DNA of 64,000 bases from Sipunculus nudus (lineage: Eukaryota; Annelida; Sipuncula; Golfingiida; Sipunculidae). The notes beneath the pieces are model-generated. The model searched no databases. It was not told where the DNA came from and saw nothing but the letters and a program-made list of their open reading frames with translations. The position numbers and the translations under genes are program-made. The DNA lies in assembly GCA_026874595.1 (NCBI GenBank), contig CM049316.1:28321339-28385338 (forward strand), given 5' to 3'. How positions within the stretch are numbered: position 1 is the stretch's first letter; every line of letters starts with the position of its first letter. Shown here in pieces: positions 10,464-21,999 of the stretch.

Positions 10464-13400
10464 CTAGATATTTCTTGGCACTGCAGGTGCCATAGTATCG
10501 CCAGACAATTAATCCCCCCCCCCCTCCTTTAAGAATAGTTCCCCCCCCCCCCAATGTTCAGCAGCATATACTGACTCTTGGCACGCAACTATGGAACATC
10601 TATCAACTTGTGAAACAAAATTTTTCACCAAATATGGGGGCCAATACAGAGAATCACTCTTATGAAAAGGGGATAAATTTATACTATAAAATGGTGAGGT
10701 AGGTGGCGCCACCTGTCTGGTTGACGAGAAAACTCTCCAAGATGGATGTACATGCCAAATTGGAGACCAACACATTGAAGGACTCCTCAGATATGAGCAA
10801 GTTTCATCTAAAACAAATGTACAGATGGACAACACAAAAACATGGCAGATGGCGCCACCAGTCTTGCATACAAGATGGATGCTGCCAAGATCTATGGTTA
10901 ATGCACAGTTTCAGACCAATATAGCACACCACCCCTAAGAAAAGAGCATGAATTTATATTACAAAAAAGGGAAAGTATGTGGCGCAACCTGTCTGGTCTA
11001 CAAGAAAATTTTCCATGATTAATAGACATGCCAAATTTACGGCCAATACCTTGAACCACTCTGTAGATATGAGCAGTTTTCACAGAAAGCACGTGTACAG
11101 TTGGACACCATGGCAAAACGAATGCAGATGGCACCACTAGTCTTATGTTCAAGATGGAGGAGTCCAAGATCTATAGATATGCACAATTTAAGGCCAATAG
11201 GCCAAAGCGCTCCTGAGAAAAGGGCATTAATTTATTCTACAAATAAGGGACCTATGGGTCACGGTGCTCAGCTGTTAGATATGATAAAAAAATATGAATT
11301 TAAAATGCACATGCTGGTTTTGTGTGGTTATAAATATAAGCTGTATTATGAGTTGTTGTTGTTTAGCTTATATGTGATTTTGATAGTACCTTTGGAGACA
11401 GGGAAGAGGATTGATTTCATTTATTTTATTAATAAATGGAGTACTATTGTCACACAGATTTTGACTTGGCAATATAACTTAAAAGCAGAACATATAATAT
11501 AAGAGTTTAACTATTTATTAAAAAAATTACAAATATTGTCCCAAATATAATTTTTATTAAAAATAATAAGAGAATCGTATGATTTTTTAAAATGAAATAT
11601 ATGAAATGATTATAAAAATAATATTAAAGAATATATTCATGAATGCATTAATGAATACATTTTGAAAGTATTTGCACTGGTATTCAAATAATTTAACTTT
11701 TTTATGAATTCCCATTCTTTATGCAAAAAATTTTATGATGGAGTACATATTCATATTCATATTTAGATACAGTTGCAAAGTATTCGCACCATGTCTGGCA
11801 TTATTCAGTTTTCACCAAACAATGATGTTGAGAATCCAGAATATACCAAATTCACACATTAATGTAATATATTCATTTTGGGACTAATTTCACATCAATG
11901 TACACACTAGACACAGTAGGAATCTAGATTAATATTATCAACTGCATCTTTGTCTATCATTAATATCCTTCATATGATCCCTAATGATTAGTAATGAATA
12001 ATATGATTTACTTTTTTATCATTAAAATTGAACTGAAAAATACCATAGGTAACTGCATGGTGTTATTTGGAATATCTGACATTCTATCCATCAATACAAG
12101 ATTCTTATATCATCAGTAACTGCAAGTTAATTTCCTGTTATTATACACTAACAAATTCCTTTTCTATTTTTCTTTAATTTGTTATTAAAAACCAATAAAA
12201 ATTTATTAATTTATTGTTAATTGTTATGTTGTTGGTCAAAACTACTAGATGAGTTGGGTTGGACACCTGGATCAACTGTGGCTGTCCATAAGCTGCCTGG
12301 CTGCCCCAGTGTATGTCTCACCTCAAGCATGCATAATTTGCTGAAAGTTCAACAAGGTCAACATACAGGTGACTCAAGAGGGGCTGGAGAGAGCCAAGGT
12401 CTGACATGGTATCATAAAAACATTAATGAAAGCTACAATTTTTGGCCAATTTCTTTCAGCTTTCTTAACTAAAAAGCTGAAATCCTTATGTGTGCATGAT
12501 ATGAAAATTATATCAACAGTGCTCACAGGAAACAAATGTGCCATGGTCAAAGTTGGGCAAAATTTAAGGTACTAATTTTATATTTATACTAATAACTTAT
12601 AAAATTTGAAAAATTCAAAACTAATTTGGGGTATTCAATTGAAGCTTGATTAAATAATGTTACATCCCTGACAAAATATCTCTAGCTTCAGCAATCCCCT
12701 TGTTAAGGGAGTAAATGTATTTCTTGATTTTTTACAAAGTGCATTATGTTTGGGCCCAAAACGTGAAACAATTACACAATACTGACATCATTTTTGGCAT
12801 GTGCATAGAGAATGTATAGAAAAATATGTATATTATATATGATTACAGTCAGATCAGTGGTTTTGATATTAGGCAGTCTTGAAGTGTAACAATGGGTTTT
12901 TAATGGAAAAATGAAGTTTTTCATTAATATCTCGAAGGTATTAAGTCCTAGTGACCAAATTCTTGGCATGGTAGGGGATTTTGGAAACATCTAATTGTAT
13001 ACCAAATTTTAAGAAACTGAGCTGGGGAGCTGAGCTCTTACAAACTGCATAACACTAGCTTGATGTAAACAATATAATACATGGTGCTTGAAAACTTGAA
13101 TAAAATCTACAGTTTTTGATCAACTGGTTTCAAATTTTTGGTGTTAACAGACAAAATGCTAACAAAAACATGCTGTGAAAATTAAATCCACAGTACTTTC
13201 AGGAAAAAAAAAGTGCCATGTTCAAAGTTGGGCAAAATTTAAGGTACCAATTTTTTATTTTTGTTAATATTTTAAAAATTTTAAAGATTTTGATCTTATT
13301 TTGGGTATACAGTTTAATTTTGATAAATAAAGTTATATTACTGGAAAAAAAGTCCATAGCTTTAACATGTTTTGTGTTAAGTGATCAAATATCTTTCCTG

Positions 13401-14189
13401 ATTTTTTTCAAAATGCATTATGTTTGGGCCCATAACTTTTTAAAATTATATATTACAGACATAATTTCTGGCATGTACATAGGAAATATATAGAGGAATA
13501 TTTATGGTAAATATGAGGAAAAACAGATGAGTGATTTTGATATGAGGCCGTCCTGAAGTGTGAAAATAGGTTTTTAATAAAAAAACTGAGGTTTTTCCTT
13601 AATTTCTCAAAGGAAAGAAGTCGCAAAGACTCAGTTTTCGGCTTGGTAGGAGATCTTGGGGACATCTAACATTATGCCAAATTTTGGATTCCTAGGTCTT
13701 ACAGTTTCAAAACGTGCCACATCTACGGACGGACGGACAGAGGGAGGGACAGACAATGGACCACGACTATAGCTCAGATGACCTATAGTCAGCTGAGCTA
13801 AAAAGGGAAGGTAGGTGGTGCCACCTGTCTGGTCTACGAGAAAATTTTCCATGATGAATGGACATACCAAATTTCAGACCAATACCTTGAACCACTCCGG
13901 AGATATGAGCAATTTTCACCAAAAGCACATGTACAGATGGATGCCAAGGCAAAACGATTTCAGATGGCACCACCAGTCTTGAGTAAAAGATGGAGGTGTC
14001 CAAGATCAATATACATGCAAGGTCGTGACCCAATTTTAAATAGGCTTTGTCCTCTCACCCATATCTATGCATATGTCAAGTTTGGTAAAGATCCGTGAAA
14101 AATATTTTTTGAGTTATCGCGTCCAAATGAAATATTTGCGGCGGCAGCAGTGCAACCAAAACATTGTATCTCCAGACTTTGTCTGGAGA
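10464..14189 (-). mobile_element. Helitron-like element H2 with dimeric tandem core, interrupted by a later insertion
   Basis: Same family as H1. On the minus strand the 3' end has hairpin TGGCACC/GGTGCCA (+ 10476-10492), eight bases, CTAG at 10464-10467, then T. The 5' end starts TC after A at 14189, inside a perfect 11-bp stem palindrome (TATCTCCAGAC, loop TTT, + 14167-14191). The core is a tandem array with palindromes at 10702, 10848, 10978, 11127, 13814 and 13963, spaced 146, 130 and 149 before and 149 after the interruption. Removing the inserted element (11247-13801) gives a spacing of about 132 across the gap, restoring the array phase. No protein coding. Confidence 0.65.
11247..13801 (+). 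mobile_element. Helentron-like element F5a inserted in the H2 array
   Basis: The 5' end reads GGGACCTATGGGTCACGG then GCTCAGCTG; the 3' end reads CTATAGTCAGCTGAGCTAA. The subterminal motifs GCTCAGCTG and CAGCTGAGC are inverse complements. Near the 3' end there is a stem GACTATAG/CTATAGTC. The interior is AT-rich with two diverged copies of a roughly 650-bp segment (about 12540-13030 and 13200-13680, both with GGGCAAAATTTAAGGTAC). Edges are accurate to a few bases. A second copy is at 14761-16038. Confidence 0.55.
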
Positions 14190-14760
14190 TACAATTCATT
14201 TGTATATCTGAATAAGCATAGGACAGCATTTCAGGGAACTATTCGAGTCAGTGGTCAAATGCAAAAGTTCTAATAAATCTGCAAATAAATGTCAAAGGTC
14301 ATCCAAATGTTAAAAAGTTTGAGGAAGTCATATAGTATCTCTGCTTTCCACCAGGTTTGAACTAATCCAATAAAAAACTAATCCAATAAAAACTAGTGTG
14401 TTAAAGATCAAATGGTGCCAAAGGACCAGTGGCTTGACCTTTGCTTTCACCGCACTTTGAAAAATATTTAGAACCCTGCAATAAAAATTAAAACAAAAGT
14501 CCCATCTGGGATTGCAAACCCTGTGCGAAAGATGATGTTCAAAGTTGATACAACCTGTTTATTTTTCATTGAAAATATTTAACAAGGCCTACAGGCCTAA
14601 TGCGAACCTGTGCATTGGGAAATACACCAGGTATAATGCTTCAATGCTGGACCATGACTTCTCATGTATATGAACAATGCAGGTACTAAACATTTTGAAT
14701 AAGAAACAATTACACAAACATCACAGCTGAAATTCTGGCATGGGTGCACACAACACAACT

Positions 14761-16038
14761 AGGGACCCATGGGTCTCAACACTCAATTTGTCTATAAGGA
14801 TATTTTGAAAGAAATTTTTCAGAATGACAGTCCTGTGACCTTAACCAATGACCTTGTAACCAACAAATCTTAGAACTTAATATCCTTGGACTTGCAGCAT
14901 TAGGATTATTGTAACAATCTTTTAAAAAGTGACCTTGACCTCTGACCAGATAACCTCAAATTCTACAGGTTTCCTCACTTTGGGCAAGTAAGCCATGTGT
15001 GAACGTTGGAAAGTTCAGGATGAAAAGTTTGATTTACAGTGCATCCACAATCTTTTTAAAGATGTGGCTTCTGTGACCTTCAACTTAGATCGCTGGACCC
15101 TGAAAATTAAAAATGAATTTACATATGTGGTTGGTCATTATTAAATCAAGTTTGAAGCCAGTCTGTCTATCCAAAGCAGAATTATCATTCATAAACTAAT
15201 TTGTGAATGAATGGGCCCTGTGACCTTGACCTTTGACCTATGACCCAAAATTTCAAACAGAATCTTCCCCTAGTGGCAGGTTAGCAATATCTTGAAGATG
15301 GAAGATTTGCGATGAAAAGTTTGGCTTCAAATGCATATGCATTCCTTTTAAAGAAATGGGTCCTATGACTTTGACCTTTGACCGTTGGACCCCAAAATCA
15401 ACATGGTTCTTACTTTAGTGGTGGGCCATTTATAAGTTAAGTTTGGAACCAATATATCAAACTTAACTGGAGTTATCATCTTGAAACTACTTTGTGTGGA
15501 TGGACGGATTGACAGACAGACAGACATACAAACAGACAGACTGACAGACAGGGTGATTAGTATAGGGCATCCACTTGTGATCAATAAACACACCAGGTTT
15601 TGGGACACCAGATGTAATGACAGCTGAGAAACTGACATGATTGTTGTCATTTTATAGTAAATAAATAGAAAAATATTTGTTAAAATAGGAAAACCACCAC
15701 GTTTAAGGAACTGACAAAACTAGTCATGGTCAATATTCAAGGCAAGATTCATGACAAACCATGCATTAATTATCAAGATATTGGAGGTTTTGTATCAAAT
15801 TTTATACTATTCTGGGGGGTACTTTCAAGCCCCATAGCTCAAAGGAAAAAGGTCGCAGTGACCTAATTTCAGGTTTCCAAGGAAATTTTAATTGACCTCC
15901 CTGGATGTTAACTTAAGAAGTTTCTAGGACCAGCTGTTATGATTTGTGCCCTGCTAACGGACGGCTGGACATCCAGACGGACGACAAACTAAGTGCCATT
16001 CCTATACCTCGGTTGACTTACAGTCAGCTGAGCTAAAA
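14761..16038 (+). mobile_element. Helentron-like element F5b, inserted in HelA
   Basis: Same ends as F5a: GGGACCCATGGGTCTC at the 5' end and CAGTCAGCTGAGCTAA at the 3' end. HelB shows the uninterrupted site: there GTGCACACAACACAA runs straight into ACAATTGTAGCTGGCACC, whereas in HelA the same two stretches lie on either side of F5b. The interior has repeated TGACCTTGACC/TGACCTTTGACC motifs and a short GACA/GACG-rich tract around 15505-15552. Confidence 0.6.
15227..15239 (-). promoter_or_regulatory. Perfect DR1 nuclear-receptor-type motif inside F5b
   Basis: TGACCTTTGACCT is two AGGTCA half-sites in direct repeat with 1-bp spacing, the consensus bound by RXR/HNF4-class receptors. Binding here is not shown. 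Similar, less perfect motifs lie at about 14940 and 15370. Confidence 0.35.
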
Positions 16039-16469
16039 ATGATTGTAGCTGGCACCGCCAGTCTTATATACTAAAAGGTTTCAGAGATATATACATATGC
16101 CCAAGTTCAGACTGATAATTCAAACCCCTCCTGATAAATAAGCAGGGACACACACTGTGCAAAAAATTATTGTAGGTGGCATCACCAGTCTTGTACACGA
16201 CAAGTATAGGATAATTAAAATACGATAGGTATAAATATGCCCAATTTCAGGATGATATATCAAATTCCTCTATAGAAATAAGCAGGCACAAAAGTCACAC
16301 ACTGTGCAAATGTCATTGTAGGTGACGACACCTGTCTTGTGAACAAGAAACCAATCAAAGACACATAGACAGGTCAAAATATTAGGCCAATACATCAACC
16401 TTACCTTAAGTGGGGCTGACCACGCTTATGTAAGAAAGGCAGTTGCCCCGAGTGAACTGTGACAAATTT

Positions 16470-16810
16470 GCTAGCTCAGGCTACTGCACTGAGTGAACTC
16501 ATGACCTGCACCTGGCTAGATTGGGTGAACTTTTGACGTGTACCTGGCTGCACTGAATGAACTCTTGACCTGTTGCCGAATCTGATACAGTTGGCAGTCT
16601 GCCAAAGCTATAAATAGATTGGCTCCACGTGCAGCCCTGAGGGGCATGACACCCATGAGGTGATCACATGGTGCCCATGAGGTGTTCACATGTCACCCAT
16701 GAAGGGATCACATGCCTTGTGCTTGGCTGGACTGACTGAACTCTTGACCTATATCTGGCTGCACTGAATGAACTCTTGATCTATTGCCAAATCTGAAACA
16801 GTTGGCAGTT
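16470..16810. repeat. Tandem CTGCACTGAATGAACTCTTGACCT-type repeats
   Basis: Several diverged units of about 50 bp carry CACTGA(G/A)TGAACTC, TTGACCT and ACCTGGCT. The inverse of the same units appears in HelB at about 56860-57090, confirming they belong to the element. Confidence 0.6.
16650..16715. repeat. Three 22-bp tandem units
   Basis: Three near-identical units of the form CACCCATGAGGTGATCACAT, inside HelA. Confidence 0.8.
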
Positions 16811-19605
16811 TCTTAACCTATGTAAATATACAGACACAATCTTGGCCTGTTGGCAAATCTGTTTACACATACTGAGAGACTTTGGCTAAAATGCTTTTTT
16901 CAAGCTGAAATATTCATAAACTTTTTATCAAAATATCTAGAAAAATAAAAGATTCAGTTCTTTCATTGTTAAAGGTCCAATAATTCTGCCAGAAATCATT
17001 CAAATAAACTTGAACAAAGGCCACCTAAGAATAATTTTTGTGCCATGTAACAGAAGTTATAATTGAAACAATAATTTTGTAGAGGAACAGTTTTGCAGTC
17101 CTCAGTTTGAGTTAGACATAATAATGGCCATAAGACCAACTTAAGTTTTTCTGATATTATTGAAAGAACCATGTCCTACGATAATTCTTTGGAAAAATTG
17201 AACAATTCAACTTGACAGTTTCATCATAAACATTTTAAGCTGAAAGAGGCTAAAATTATGAGGTTTTTGCCCATAAAAAACAGGTCAATGTAGGTGGCAC
17301 ATCAAAATCTGCAACTTCAAATATGAGTCATGTGACCAACATTTGCACAATACTTGGTAATGCTAGCTTCTGTCATTTCTGAGATAACTATGTCAGTATG
17401 CTTACTTGGCCAAATGACCGTTCAAATTCATTTAACTCCACTAAAATTTATCAAATGCAAACCATTTGAACAAACTTGAGTGTGCTTGCCTCGGGGATCA
17501 TTTCTGTAAAATATTGAACAATTTGGCTGGACCATTTACAAGAAGACTTTTAAAGGTTTTTCAGCTTTTCCCCTATAAAATCAAAGTAAATGCAGATAGC
17601 AAAAAACATAAGCTGGTTCCCACATCATTTGATTTGTGACAGATAATTGCATAAAATCTGGGGAAGGTAGTTCCTGCAATTCCTGAGAAATTATGGGTTG
17701 ATATACAGATGACCAATGACCCCCGTACAAAAAACGGTCAATGCAGGTGGCGCCACCAATACCTGAATTTCATATATGACTCATGTGACCAACAATGGAA
17801 TAAAATTTGGTGATGATAGCTCTGGCTGTTTCTGAGATTGTCATTTTAGTATGCTTTTTTGGACAAATGACTAGGTTCAACTTCCTGTAATATGGCCAAA
17901 ATTCAAAGAACTTGAACCATTTGAACAAAATTGAGAGAGATGGTATAAAAGATTATTTCTGTGAAATATTGAACAAATTGGCTTGACCATTTCAAAGGAG
18001 AAGATTGTTAAAGGTTTTTTAGCTTTTTCTCTATAAAATCTAAGAAAATGCAGATTTTTTTCAGATGGCTAATTTTTTGCATTAAATTTCATGATGCTAG
18101 CTCCAGTCATTTTCGAAATAGTATGGGTTAACGTATACCTGTGATTGTAAACATTGCCTGGCATGAGGAATATCTAAAATCATAAATGTACATTTTTTAA
18201 AAGTTTTTAAAAAACATTCTTGTCAATATTTACCAAAGATAACCTGAAATCTAAATGTCTGGAGGCATGATGTAAGGGATGCTGGTAAACTGGTTCCAGG
18301 CTAGATGTATCTGCTTCACACATCTAACATATATGGTAAAATGACTCAATTCAATCTTTATTATTCAGCCAAAATTCATTCTTTGGAACCATAAAAGACA
18401 ATTATTATAAGAATTATTCAGGGGATTATTCTTGTAATATTTAAACAAATTGGCCTGTGGCGTCAGTCAAAAAACGTTTTGCAGGTTTATAACTCATATG
18501 GGAAAATAAAGCAAAATGGCTAAGTTAAGCTTCCAATAAATCAGCCAAAAATCACTGAACCTAAACCATTTGAACAAACTTGAATTATCAACATCTAAGA
18601 ATAATTAATGTGTGAGATTTAAAAATTGGGCTCAGTGGTTTTTGAGAAGATCTTTGTAGCAACTGAGCTAAAATGGGCTGTTATGGCATATGACAAAATT
18701 CAGCTTCCCATTACTCAGCCAAAAGTCACTGAACTAAGACCATTTGAACAAACTTCAGAAAGCACTACCCTAGGATCATTTCTGTGCGATATTAAACAAT
18801 TTGGCCATATGGTTTCAGAGAAGAAGTTTTTTGTAGCTGTCAGTATGATACGGGCACTGATGACCCCCGTTCAAAAAAGTCTGATGCAGGTGGCGCCACC
18901 AATACCTGAATTTCAGACATGACTCATATGACCAACATTGGCATAAAATTTGTTGATGACAGCTCCAGCCGTTTCTAAGATTGTAATTTTAGTATGCTTT
19001 TTTGGACAGATGACTAAGTTCAACTAGCTGTAACTCGGCCAAAAATCACCGAACTTAAACCATTCGAACAAACTTGAGAGAGATTGTTCCAGGGATCATT
19101 TCTGTGAAATATTGGACAATTTGGCTGAACAGTTTCGGAGAAGAAGATTTTTAAAGTTTTTTTAGCTTTTTCTCTATAAAATCTAAGAAAATGCAGTAAG
19201 CCAAAAAATAAGCAAAATCTGATAGAGTTTTTTAGATGACTAATTTTTTGCAGAAAATTTCTTGATGCTTACTCTTGCCGTTTTCAAGATAGTATGGGTT
19301 AACGTACAGACGACGGACGACGTCACACCATCGCATAAGCTCACAGGTTCGCTAAAAAAAGACCCCTGGACATTGTGGTATTGCTGTCCTTGAGTATGAA
19401 GACAACAGAATAACAACCCTGGTCTCTGATGCTGCATGTTTATTTACCGACATATTAGGAATATTTATGCCTTAATTTACACAAAAATTGGAGATTTCCA
19501 AACCCTAGAACCAATATGATAAATTTCAATAACATCCGTAATACCATTCTTCAGTGTCTTGTGGACATGCACAGAATCGAGTGAAAACAACCTGCTATGC
19601 GCAGG

Positions 19606-21999
19606 GTTCATTATGATATACTGGTCAAAGGTGGAAGCATGCCAGAGATAAAGGCATTTTGAAAAAGAACATGAAGACCAAGACACACACTCCATACACT
19701 AAAAGCCTAATTTTAATATAAATATTAGATGGTAAATTTTATGGTTTAATAATAGCAGCTACTTTAAAACTTGGGTTATCTAGAAGGTCGGTGCTCTTTA
19801 TTGAGACTTAAGCTCTGCCATTCGCAGACTTGCAAGACTAAGGAAGTACATAGTAATACAGAAAACTGCAATAATTGATGTGATGAATAAGGCTTTATTA
19901 ACAAACAATAAGGAATATAAATTTTATATCAGCTTTTGTCTGAAAAATAGCACAGGTACTGTCAATAAAGCATACATTTCTCGGAGACACTCAATACCCC
20001 ATATTCTTCTGACCGACTCTATTTGCAATATGCATGCCTTAAAACGGCATGGATATACATGTAAGAAAATGAAGCGACTCATATAGAAGGGTCCTAAATC
20101 TTAAGAGATAACTTGTGGTGTACCCATAATTTTGACATGCAACTTGTAACATGGCAGACCCCATGAGTGGTGAGAAACTGGGGAGAAATAACCCTGCCAG
20201 GGTTTTGACAAGGGGGTGAGATGTGACATAAAAGAACTCTGTGTCTGGAAGCAAGGGGACATGCTTCAGCAGGGACAGACTTTTTTTGGACCACACACAA
20301 ATCCTCAAATTATAGTAGGATTTCAATTTTGATAGGACTACATCAACAAACCTTATTTTTGAAGCTTCTGTATAATTCGCTACTCCTATAATACCCTAAT
20401 TTGTCATGGTTTAGGTGGTTTCATTTTGTTACATGTGCATGAAAGATACACAGCAGCATTCATAGGCTACTTCTGTGTCATATATAAAAGAAAATTTCTT
20501 ATTGCTTTCATAATATACAATTTCTGCAACTTTCAATTATTATTCAAAGTCTATCTACTTTACAACTGTAAAATGAACTTCCCAGCAAAACGAAATAAGG
20601 TGGTCTGCAGTTGCATAATCATAACCTTATGGGGCCACTAGTAACACTATATTCAATATCCCACAGTACGTCTTATATTGGGCCAATGTTTTCTGGTATA
20701 GGGCTACTGACTCAACTGCTCTATATGAAAGTACCGGCTGACACCTTGTATCTAATACCACATTACAGATATATGTATACATATGACCTCTAACCTCAAA
20801 TCTTAATTCAGCCTTGGTTACACCAACATCTGGTGATGTGCTGAAAGTGAAGGTACAACTTGACATGTCCCAACCACCAGTCACACTTTCGCTTAATTAC
20901 TTTTTCATAATTCCGTGACCTAGATAATTTCTAGGTATAATCTTTTTTTGTATTGGGCTGCCATATGATATTCAAGCAAACTGACTTTGAGAGAATTTAC
21001 ACTAACTGTTGGTCATTCTCTGTCTGTACAGTGTACAGACCATCATGCTTGGGCAAAATCTCACACTTTATAACTAATTTCTTGTAAATAAAGTTTTATT
21101 TAAATTGCATTTATATATCTTGTGAGTCTCTTCTCTCTTGCCAGTACTAGTACTAATGTTTATGTCACTGTATATACCACTTTGTGTGATATCATTGTGC
21201 TGAGAATGAAAACAAATTTTCAGCATATTATTTATAACACAGAGCACTGTTGAAGGTCCTTCGTATTTTATTCCCTGCACTTTCAAGATCATAACAAGCA
21301 CTGTAACCAATTTGATGACACAGTGGACCAAGATAACCCAGTTACAATTGTCTTGAGTGCTTTTGATCCTCTATATATTATGGCAGTCCTGTATTTTCTT
21401 GGCCACACAGTACACATCTCACTGCTTTGTATTGATTTGTTGATTCCCAATTCCTCTTGACTACCACTTTTATTATGACATGCTGCAAATAATGAAACTG
21501 AATTAAAGATATTGTTCACAAAATAATTTTTTGGCAGAATGACTGAAATTACATACGTTAAATATTATGGATGTAGCAAGTGCTTGGTCTATAAATAATC
21601 ATTTCATCAGATTATAACATCAAGAAGTGTAAGAAAGAAATTTAACATCTTAATAAACTAGGTTACATTAAAAGCTCAAGCTTGTTAAAACATGATTGAC
21701 AGCTAAAACCAATTGTCATTTTGCCCATTAAGTAGTCCATTTTCAATGAAAAATAATAAAAGATGATTCAGAATTATGAAGCTCTGAAGCTAAAAGCTGC
21801 ATGGTTAAATCTTAGACCATAACCCTGTGTGTCTTAAATGAGCCCTCCTTAACTTTGTTCCAGGGAGCTTTACAGACATACATGGATTCACAGAGATGAC
21901 TTTTATCTGGTGAGGAATGATAGACCACAAGTTACAAAATAAGTCTGTGGGATATATTTATGAATGTGGTTATGAATAATACCTGGCATTTCAATTATC
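19606..21999. other. Intergenic DNA downstream of EIF6
   Basis: No gene was recognised. If the EIF6 transcript has a small terminal exon and 3' UTR they must lie here; a minus-strand AATAAA is at about 21095-21100. The frames of 60-95 residues in this stretch show no family features. Confidence 0.4.

Larger units (their letters stand above)
14581..19356 (+). mobile_element. Helentron-like element HelA, inserted in R4a
   Basis: It starts AACAAGGCCTACAGGCCT followed by AATGCGAACCTGTGC and ends CATAAGCTCACAGGTTCGC then CTAAAA. GCGAACCTGTG near the 5' end and CACAGGTTCGC near the 3' end are inverse complements, a subterminal inverted repeat plan. Inside are GGTGGCGCCACC-type palindromes (16175, 16321, about 17745, about 18889) and long diverged repeats of segments containing CATTTGAACAAACTTGA. 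A shorter minus-strand copy is HelB (55226-57698) and a truncated one HelC (40515-42499). It contains F5b. No transposase coding was found. Confidence 0.6.
14484..19605 (+). mobile_element. Element R4a, split by a nested Helentron-like insertion
   Basis: The left part 14484-14580 (GCAAACCCTGTGCG, then GAAAATATTT) and the right part from about 19357 (CCCCTGGACATTGTGGTATT to GCGCAGGGTT) are the two halves of a roughly 600-bp element. Uninterrupted copies lie at 47747-48315 and 57963-58553; there GAAAATATTT or its equivalent runs directly into ACACCCTGGACA. Subterminal inverted motifs AACCCTGTGC and GCGCAGGGTT resemble those of the other Helentron-like families here. Confidence 0.65.

Noticed and set aside
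10011-19350. CRISPR-like regular repeats
   Set aside because: Repeats are diverged, long, palindromic eukaryotic element cores without short unique spacers, and the genome is plainly eukaryotic.
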